A DNA stretch of 38,605 nucleotides, taken from Azoarcus sp. (GTDB taxonomy: Bacteria > Pseudomonadota > Gammaproteobacteria > Burkholderiales > Rhodocyclaceae). The notes beneath the pieces are model-generated. The model searched no databases. It was not told where the DNA came from and saw only the letters and a list, made by a program, of their open reading frames with translations. The DNA lies in assembly GCA_031276015.1 (NCBI GenBank), contig JAISNX010000141.1, positions 1 to 38,605 on the forward strand, read 5' to 3'. Numbering within the stretch: the stretch's first letter is position 1; each line of letters begins with the position of its first letter. A program made the position numbers and the translations under genes. Below, in pieces: positions 33,601 to 38,605 of the stretch.

Positions 33601-33640
33601 CAACGAAAAGGGGGCGAAAGCCCCCTTTTCGTTGTTCTTT
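33601..33640 (+). terminator. Rho-independent terminator after PEP-CTERM gene 2
   Basis: CAACGAAAAGGGGGC and its exact complement enclose a GAAA loop (33601-33634). TTCTTTCTCTTT follows. Confidence 0.88.
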
Positions 33641-33655
33641 CTCTTTCGCCGCACT

Positions 33656-33683
33656 GGATTGCCACGCTTTGCTCGCAATGACG
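33656..33683. repeat. Short REP-like element
   Basis: GGATTGCCACGC, TTTGC loop, TCGCAATGACG. A further degenerate half (CCGTCATCGCGAGGCG) starts near 33738 and a trace (CACAATGACG) lies near 33800. The rest of 33582-33929 has no gene. TAGAAT at 33864-33869 is a possible -10 element for gap, but no good -35 is seen. Confidence 0.6.
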
Positions 33684-33929
33684 GGGATTCGAGGCATTGC
33701 GGCAAGGTTTGGGGCTTTGCGACACACGCCATACCCGTCATCGCGAGGCGTGTAGCACCGTGGTGTGCCATACGCAGCACTGGCGGTACCGCCCCGTTCA
33801 CAATGACGATAACTTGATCTGCATTTCCCCGGCGTGTGTGCCGTGCCTTGCGCGGGAATGCGCTAGAATCCCGATCCTTCATCCGCCGCGAGAGCCTCGA
33901 ACGGGTTGTCACCCTCACAGGAGAACTTC

Positions 33930-34958
33930 ATGACCATCAAGGTCGCCATCAACGGTTTCGGACGCATTGGCCGCTGTACGTTTCGCGCCATCCACGAACA
34001 GGGCTTGCAAGACGAATTCGAGGTCGTCGCCATCAACGGCTCCGGCGGACTCGCCACTAATGCCCATCTGCTCAAATACGACACCACGCACGGACGTTTC
34101 GGCGTGCCGGTCGAGACCGAAGGCGATGATGGCCTGATCGTCGATGGCAGGAAGATTCCCTTCCATTCCACCAAGAACCCCAGGGACATCGACTGGGCAA
34201 AGTACGGCGTCGACCTGCTGCTCGAATGCACCGGCGCTTACACCAGCAAGGAAAAGGCGCAAGCCTTGCTGGCACAGGGGGCGAAGAAGGTGCTCATCTC
34301 CGCGCCCGGCGGCGACGATGTGGATGCCACCGTGGTTTATGGCGTCAATGAGCGCGTGCTCGCTTCCACGATGACGGTCGTCTCCAACGCCTCTTGCACC
34401 ACCAATTGCCTGGCCCCCGTCGCCAAGGTGCTGTTCGAGTCCGTCGGCATCGAGCAAGGCTTGATGACGACGATCCACGCCTACACCAACGACCAGGTGA
34501 CGGTCGACGTGCGCCACAAGGACTTGCGCCGGGCACGGGCCGCCGCGGCAAATATCATCCCGACCAAGACCGGCGCGGCCAAGGCCGTGGGCCTGGTGTT
34601 GCCGCAGCTGAAAGGCCGTTTCGATGGTTTCTCGCTGCGGGTGCCGACGATCAATGTTTCCCTGGTAGACCTGACCTTCACCCCCGGACGCGCCACGACG
34701 AAGGAAGAAATCAACGCGCTGCTGACTGCCGCCGCTGACGGCCCGCTGAAGGGCATCCTGGCGGTGAACAACGACCCGCTCGTGTCTTCCGACTTCAACC
34801 ACACGACGGTTTCTTCCACGTTCGACGCCACGCAAACCCGCGTGCTGTCGGACGAAAACGGCAGGACGCTCGTCAAGGTACTGGCGTGGTACGACAACGA
34901 ATGGGGCTATTCCTGCCGGATGCTGGATACGGCACGGGCGTGGGTCAGGGCCGCGTAA
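33930..34958 (+). CDS. gap: Glyceraldehyde-3-phosphate dehydrogenase, type I
   Basis: This glycolytic/gluconeogenic enzyme has 342 residues. The dinucleotide fold starts with [11 protein letters not shown]. The active site is SNASCTTNC with Cys156. TIHAYTNDQ, the phosphate-binding [25 protein letters not shown], and the C-terminal [13 protein letters not shown] are all present. The position after AIN that is usually Asp, a determinant for NAD, is Gly37 (VVAINGSGG). AGGAG precedes the ATG by 6 bases; upstream in-frame TTG codons lack support. tkt and pgk, its usual neighbours in betaproteobacteria, are absent. Confidence 0.95.
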   Translation: MTIKVAINGFGRIGRCTFRAIHEQGLQDEFEVVAINGSGGLATNAHLLKYDTTHGRFGVPVETEGDDGLIVDGRKIPFHSTKNPRDIDWAKYGVDLLLECTGAYTSKEKAQALLAQGAKKVLISAPGGDDVDATVVYGVNERVLASTMTVVSNASCTTNCLAPVAKVLFESVGIEQGLMTTIHAYTNDQVTVDVRHKDLRRARAAAANIIPTKTGAAKAVGLVLPQLKGRFDGFSLRVPTINVSLVDLTFTPGRATTKEEINALLTAAADGPLKGILAVNNDPLVSSDFNHTTVSSTFDATQTRVLSDENGRTLVKVLAWYDNEWGYSCRMLDTARAWVRAA

Positions 34959-35014
34959 GCCGATACGCGGGAATGCAATCCGGGAGCGCGCGTACAAGGC
35001 GGCGATTACCTGCA

Positions 35015-35082
35015 CTGACGAGCGGTGTTACGGGAATCACGGGCACATGGATTGTCACGGCGCTCCGTGCTTTGCAATGACG
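35015..35082. repeat. REP-like half element with conserved flank
   Basis: TGACGAGCGGTGTTACGGGA, then CACGGGCACATGGATTGTCA, then CGGCGCTCCG...TTTGCAATGACG. The whole stretch aligns with 18838-18904, spacer included, with several substitutions. It lies between gap and the converging pilin-like genes. Confidence 0.7.
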
Positions 35083-35134
35083 GCGAATCAAGGGCGCTCT
35101 TTGGCTTCTGATTCGCTGATTCCCGCGCCAATGA

Positions 35135-35533
35135 TTACCAGCATGAACCCGTGCTGCTGTTCCCACTGGTTTTCACACCAGCCTGGTCGATGCTGAGCGT
35201 GCCACAGGTGTCGTCGGCCTGGCTGCCCTTGGGAACGGCCAGGAGCGTGTAGGTTCTCTGCGCGAGTTTTTTGTCGTCGAGACTGAAATCATAATGGCCG
35301 CTCAGCTCGTTCCGACATTGCGTCGACGGCAGTGTCGCGCCGGTATAGCTCAGGTGTTCGGTGTAATACCGCTCCATGGTTCCGGAGAGTTCCAGCAAAC
35401 AAGTGGCGGCGGTGGCGCGGCGGGTCTTGAGGGTGTAGGACTCGTAACCGGGTATGGCGATGCTGGCGAGAATGGCGACGATCACCAGTACGATCATGAG
35501 TTCCAGCAGGGTAAAGCCTTCGAGCTTTTTCAT
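35135..35533 (-). CDS. Type IV pilin-like protein (PilE type)
   Basis: This is a 132-residue prepilin. The leader MKKLEG is followed by FTLLELMIVLVIVAILASIAIPGYESY, with Gly at -1 and Glu at +5 for PilD cleavage and methylation. It has four cysteines in the mature part, including one at the extreme C-terminus (TGSCW), as in minor PilE-like subunits with a disulphide loop. TCLLELSGTMERYYTEHLSY resembles that group. The start overlaps the upstream gene stop as ATGA (35530-35533). No other pilus genes are in the window. Confidence 0.88.
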   Translation of the reverse strand: MKKLEGFTLLELMIVLVIVAILASIAIPGYESYTLKTRRATAATCLLELSGTMERYYTEHLSYTGATLPSTQCRNELSGHYDFSLDDKKLAQRTYTLLAVPKGSQADDTCGTLSIDQAGVKTSGNSSTGSCW

Positions 35534-36054
35534 GTTTGCGGACACTCCTCCAGGATGATGGGCGAAGCGGCTCTCGTCGAGAATCGCACGTAGCGTTGGA
35601 CGAGCGGGTCGTTGCCGGTTTGCAGGCAGATGCCTCCCGGAAATGTCATGTTCTCGGTCAGCCCGGAGGGCTGGAATCGTAATAGCCAGTCTTCCGTCAT
35701 GGGCAGGATCGTTTCGGTATAGGTGTTTTCGCGCAGCAATTCGTCTCCTTTCGCGGCGTCGTATGCGCCGTCGCGGTCTTTGTCGAGAAAGACCCGCCAG
35801 CGCCGCGCCTTGTCGAGCGTGAAGCTGATCGCGCGGCCAGCGCGAATGGCTTCGGAACGGGCGAATTGTATGTCGGCGATGAGTTCGGTGGCCGCGCCGC
35901 GAACGGTGATGCTGCGAATCAGGGGTTTGAACGATGGCACGGCGATGGCGGCGAGCACGGCGGCGATACTGATGACGATCATCAGTTCGGCCAAGGTGAA
36001 GCCGCGCATGCGCGGGAGGCACGCGCGGGATGCCTGTATCGTGAAACGGATCAT
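35530..36054 (-). CDS. Type IV pilus pseudopilin (FimT/GspH type)
   Basis: This is a 174-residue prepilin-like protein. RMRG-FTLAELMIVISIAAVLAAIAVPSF is the cleavage site and helix. GAATELIADIQFARSEAIRAGRAI is the FimT/GspH signature region. With the ATG at 36054 the leader is 18 residues; the ATG at 36009 would leave only three. The first is chosen because a GAG lies near -9. It is coupled to the pilin-like gene downstream. Minor pilins of this type initiate pilus assembly. Confidence 0.85.
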   Translation of the reverse strand: MIRFTIQASRACLPRMRGFTLAELMIVISIAAVLAAIAVPSFKPLIRSITVRGAATELIADIQFARSEAIRAGRAISFTLDKARRWRVFLDKDRDGAYDAAKGDELLRENTYTETILPMTEDWLLRFQPSGLTENMTFPGGICLQTGNDPLVQRYVRFSTRAASPIILEECPQT

Positions 36055-36218
36055 GGCGGGACTCACGACGGGACGAATCAGGGAAAGTTTTGTGGCGTTT
36101 TGAATTGCCGTCAACCGATAACTTCCGCAAGAGCAGGATATGTGCTCGACGATGAAATGAATGTATGCGATAACCGGCATCCGGGCCGCCATTGCGGAGG
36201 GGGAGACGAGGGAAAGGG

Positions 36219-36860
36219 ATGAAACAGGCAGGGGAAGCGGGCGAAAACGCCGTGGCGGCGGACGATGTGGTGGCGAGGCTGCGTCGCTGCCTGGCGCGGG
36301 CGGGCGAGGGCAGCGCCACGGGTGGCGACTGGCCAGGCGCGGGCGGACAGGCGCATCGTCCGGCTGCCGTGCTGGTGCCTCTCGTGCTGCACGAAGGGCA
36401 GGTGAGCGGGCCGACGGTGCTGCTCACCCGGCGCACCGATCATCTGCACCATCATCCGGGGCAGATCAGTTTTCCGGGCGGCGGCATGGAGGCGGGCGAC
36501 ATTTCGGCGGAAGCCGCCGCACTACGCGAAGCGAAGGAAGAAACCGGACTTGCCCCGGAAGAGGTCGAGATCATCGGGCGTCTGCCGGATTACCTGACCG
36601 GCACGGGCTTTCGCGTGACGCCGGTGGTTGGTTTGTTGCGCCCGCCGTTGGTGCTGGAACCGGATACGTTCGAGGTCGCGGAAGTGTTCGAGGTGCCGCT
36701 GGCGCATTTTCTCGACCCGGCCAGCCATCGGCGTCACACCCTGCGCGTGGGGAACACGCAGCGCCATTTCCACGCCATGCCGTATGGCGATTACTTCATC
36801 TGGGGCGCGACGGCGGGGATGTTGATGTCGCTTTACCGGCTGCTCGCGGAAAAGGGCTGA
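36219..36860 (+). CDS. CoA pyrophosphatase-type Nudix hydrolase
   Basis: This is a 213-residue Nudix enzyme. LLTRRTDHLHHHPGQISFPG is the NuCoA motif of CoA pyrophosphatases (NudL group). REAKEETGL is the core Nudix helix that binds the metal. Cleavage of CoA or its derivatives to phosphopantetheine and 3',5'-ADP is expected from the family. About 45 N-terminal residues precede the domain. It is divergent from the pseudopilin gene, with an alternative start 27 bases upstream at 36192. Confidence 0.9.
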   Translation: MKQAGEAGENAVAADDVVARLRRCLARAGEGSATGGDWPGAGGQAHRPAAVLVPLVLHEGQVSGPTVLLTRRTDHLHHHPGQISFPGGGMEAGDISAEAAALREAKEETGLAPEEVEIIGRLPDYLTGTGFRVTPVVGLLRPPLVLEPDTFEVAEVFEVPLAHFLDPASHRRHTLRVGNTQRHFHAMPYGDYFIWGATAGMLMSLYRLLAEKG

Positions 36861-36946
36861 CAAACCCACGCGATGCCGATGGATCAGGCTAGCAAGTGCC
36901 GGAACCGAACAGATCAAAAGCTCTCGACACAGATCCGAATATAGTA

Positions 36947-36975
36947 TTGATCCGGCGCATGACATTGAGTATCAT
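36947..36975 (+). promoter_or_regulatory. Sigma-70 promoter of the amidase/immunity cluster
   Basis: TTGATC (36947-36952) and TATCAT (36970-36975) are 17 bases apart. The ATG of the amidase gene is 37 bases beyond the -10. The surrounding DNA is clearly AT-richer than the rest of the window. Confidence 0.55.
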
Positions 36976-37011
36976 CTGTAACTTCGGCAATCAACTGAAA
37001 AAGGATGCGTT

Positions 37012-37455
37012 ATGGCTGGGCCTTTTGTGAAGCACGATGTGCTTACTTTGATCTTGTCACCGAGAGTCGATGATGGCTATGGGAACAACATGGGAGAGTG
37101 TGTTTCCTTGCTCAAAAAATATGTTCCGGAACTGAATAATCAGTCGACAAGTGCTTGGAAAAAAGGTGACAATGTAATCTAGGCTATTTCAAATGGAACG
37201 GAACCACGTTTAGGAACAGCCATCGCCACATTTATCGACGGTCGCTTTCCCACGGTAAAAAATGGCCTTGGTCATGGGCATGCGGCTTTCTATGCTGGGC
37301 ATGAAAAAAGAATGACGGGGGAAATATTTATTTATGTCATTGAGCAGTACAACGGCTATCACCCCACGCTTACTATACAAAGACGACTATTGAAGAATAG
37401 CGCCGCTGATGGTATCAGCAACGATGGCCGGGCATTTTCGGTGATATTGCTTTGA
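37012..37455 (+). pseudogene. BPSL0067-type amidase-like protein, interrupted by an amber codon
   Basis: Reading through one TAG gives a 147-residue protein. It begins MAGPFVKHD and shows the family features ECVSLLKKY (likely nucleophile Cys), TSAWKKGD, GTAIATFIDGRFP, and HGHAAFYAGHE (likely base His), then IEQYNGY. This is the pattern of BPSL0067 proteins, NlpC/P60-like peptidoglycan amidases found among type VI effectors. The TAG at 37180-37182 (codon 57) sits between the two catalytic segments. CAG would fit there, so a single C-to-T change is likely. Everything after it is in frame and intact. Sequencing error or amber suppression cannot be excluded. Two putative immunity genes follow directly. 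Confidence 0.72.
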
Positions 37456-37949
37456 ACGAATATTCCAGAACTCTCGCAAGTTCACTGGCCATGTTTGTGG
37501 TCTTGTGTGTGACATCTTTTCGTGTGAATGCCGAAGATCGTTTCGTGGATGTGCCGCAATGTCCGAAATTTTTGACAGTGCAACAAAAAATCACCTCCAT
37601 AAACGATGCCTGGGTACCTGTCGGTTCCGATAGACAATGGGCACTTTCCGGTGTTGGTTTTTCCGTGGGCAATCCGGAGTACCCGCCTCTCTTTTTATTG
37701 ATGCCCCGCGAGGAGAGGTCGCTTTCAAAAAATTCGAGTGTCGCTTTCTTTGATAATTTGCGTCCCGCCAAAGACGATGAAGACGCCTGGATAAGCTGTT
37801 ACTACCATACGAACACCGACGCGATACTGACCAGGAAATTGCCCAAAAACGTCATGCGCTGCGAAGTTGCTTATACCATGCGCCCATTGCGTGAAGTTGT
37901 CGTGCGTTGCTTTGAAACCCCCAGGCAACAAGGAAAGGCTTCCCGCTGA
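37452..37949 (+). CDS. STY0301-type secreted putative immunity protein 1
   Basis: This is a 165-residue exported protein. The signal peptide spans about 1-27 (FRVNA before ED). The mature part has VPQCPKFLTVQQKI, the tryptophan-containing WVPVGSD, ISCYYHTNTDAILTRKLPKNVMRCEV, and a further Cys near the end, a pattern of STY0301-family periplasmic proteins. The start is a TTG overlapping the amidase stop (TTGA). It is supported by the paralog, whose ATG aligns to it and is followed by the same NxYxRT. A later ATG would remove the signal peptide's basic start. It probably neutralises a periplasmic amidase; this is inferred from position. Confidence 0.75.
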   Translation: MNEYSRTLASSLAMFVVLCVTSFRVNAEDRFVDVPQCPKFLTVQQKITSINDAWVPVGSDRQWALSGVGFSVGNPEYPPLFLLMPREERSLSKNSSVAFFDNLRPAKDDEDAWISCYYHTNTDAILTRKLPKNVMRCEVAYTMRPLREVVVRCFETPRQQGKASR

Positions 37950-37964
37950 TACGGAAACGATGCC

Positions 37965-38492
37965 ATGAATGGGTACCTTAGAACTTTTACAAGGGTATTG
38001 ATCGTATTTTCGGTCTTGTCCCTGCCGTCTTTTCGCGCAAGTGCCGAAGATCGCATGGTGAGCGTGCCACAATGTCCCAAGTCTTTGACGGTACAACAGC
38101 ACATTACTTCGGAGAGTGCTGGCTGGAAGCCTGTGGGTACCGACGGGCCGCATTTTTTGGCGGGCGTGCGCTTTTTCGCCAATGATCCAAGAAGTGCCAA
38201 CCCGGTTTTATTGCCACACGAAAAAAAACGGATCAGGAGTGGTGTGGATTCTCTGGATGTGGATTTTTTCGATCACTTGCGTTCGAGCAAAAGCGGCATG
38301 CAAGATGTTTGGATTGAATGCGACTATGTGGCAACCGATGCGAAACTGATCGGGAAATTACCGGAGAGCGCCAAACGATGCGAGATTGCTTATACCAGTT
38401 ATCCATTTCCTGAAATTACTTTGCGTTGTTTTGACGCACCCAGGAGTCCGCCGAGGCGCTCACGGCGCGCAACATCAAAAAGGCAAAGCTAG
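37965..38492 (+). CDS. STY0301-type secreted putative immunity protein 2
   Basis: This is a 175-residue paralog of the preceding gene, 15 bases after it. The signal peptide ends FRASA before ED. It shares AEDRxVxVPQCPKxLTVQQ, ITS...W.PVG, and the AKRCEIAYTSYPFPEITLRCFDAPR end. The last 20 or so residues (SPPRRSRRATSKRQS) extend beyond the paralog and are basic, possibly because the adjacent insertion sequence replaced the original 3' end. Its partner toxin may be the broken upstream gene or one encoded elsewhere. Confidence 0.75.
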   Translation: MNGYLRTFTRVLIVFSVLSLPSFRASAEDRMVSVPQCPKSLTVQQHITSESAGWKPVGTDGPHFLAGVRFFANDPRSANPVLLPHEKKRIRSGVDSLDVDFFDHLRSSKSGMQDVWIECDYVATDAKLIGKLPESAKRCEIAYTSYPFPEITLRCFDAPRSPPRRSRRATSKRQS

Positions 38493-38501
38493 ATGGTGTC
38501 G

Positions 38502-38605
38502 TCACAAGATTTTGACCCATAAGGCGATACATCGGATTTGCACGGCAGCCACAAAAGAAGCCACATTCTTGGCGTAACGAGTGGCAATACCTCGCCAGCG
38601 TTTCA
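38502..38605 (-). mobile_element. 3' end of an IS5-family-like transposase, cut by the window edge
   Basis: The minus strand reads KRWRGIATRYAKN, then ASFVAAVQIRCIALW, and stops at 38502-38504. This RxIATRYxKxxxxFxA ending is typical of DDE transposases of the IS5 group. Only about 34 residues are in the window. The IS end lies between the stop and the immunity gene; no terminal repeat can be defined from one end. Confidence 0.7.

Larger units (their letters stand above)
31139..33640 (+). repeat. Tandem duplication of about 1.2 kb (PEP-CTERM unit)
   Basis: Unit 1 is about 31139-32450 and unit 2 about 32453-33640. Each holds the end of the DegS-like gene, an upstream regulatory segment with a sigma-54-type site, a PEP-CTERM gene and a GC hairpin. 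Matching landmarks are GGGAACTGCTGA, CTTGCAAGC, TCCGCATGCGCATAA, TTTCAATCACTTAT and AGGCATGTAAATTGCT. Unit 2 lacks about 130 bases of unit 1 that include the palindromic repeat at 31264-31298. Confidence 0.85.

Overview
The window is a chromosomal segment of a GC-rich betaproteobacterium, most likely a relative of the Rhodocyclales. That placement is an inference from gene content: PEP-CTERM proteins behind sigma-54-type promoters, a LexA repressor, type IV pilin-like genes, RecB/RecD, GreB/SlyD housekeeping genes and many interspersed palindromic repeats. No rRNA or other phylogenetic marker was compared.

Layout. 1-16.4 kb is mostly housekeeping: recD and recB on the minus strand (RecB carries a heptapeptide minisatellite), psd, pldA, a cyclase-like/FHA protein, slt, cca, an alpha/beta hydrolase, a short proline-rich ORF with its own terminator, a DUF465 protein, greB, lexA and slyD. 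16.5-18.5 kb is an orphan double-ATPase peptide-transporter protein. 18.7-19.1 kb is a cluster of palindromic repeats, followed by a tRNA-Leu(UAG) with a clear promoter and then nadE.

21.2-29.1 kb is the most unusual part. One apparent seven-gene operon, behind a well-formed sigma-54 -24/-12 promoter, encodes a radical-SAM protein with an atypical C-x8-C-x2-C motif, a complete NitT/TauT-type ABC importer (lipoprotein, ATPase, permease), and a NifH-like reductase with two nitrogenase component-1-like subunits. The catalytic subunits lack recognisable FeMo-cofactor ligands. Together they keep four cysteines in P-cluster-like positions, one in the first subunit and three in the second. This looks like a nitrogenase-like reductase for an imported or rSAM-modified small molecule, not a nitrogenase. 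The substrate cannot be told from sequence.

29.2-36.9 kb holds a NIF3-family protein, a DegS-like protease, two tandemly duplicated PEP-CTERM genes (the duplication carried a copy of the protease 3' end), GAPDH, two pilin-like genes and a CoA-type Nudix hydrolase. 36.9-38.6 kb is AT-richer and looks acquired: a BPSL0067-type amidase broken by an amber codon, two paralogous secreted STY0301-type putative immunity proteins, and the 3' end of an IS5-like transposase at the window edge.
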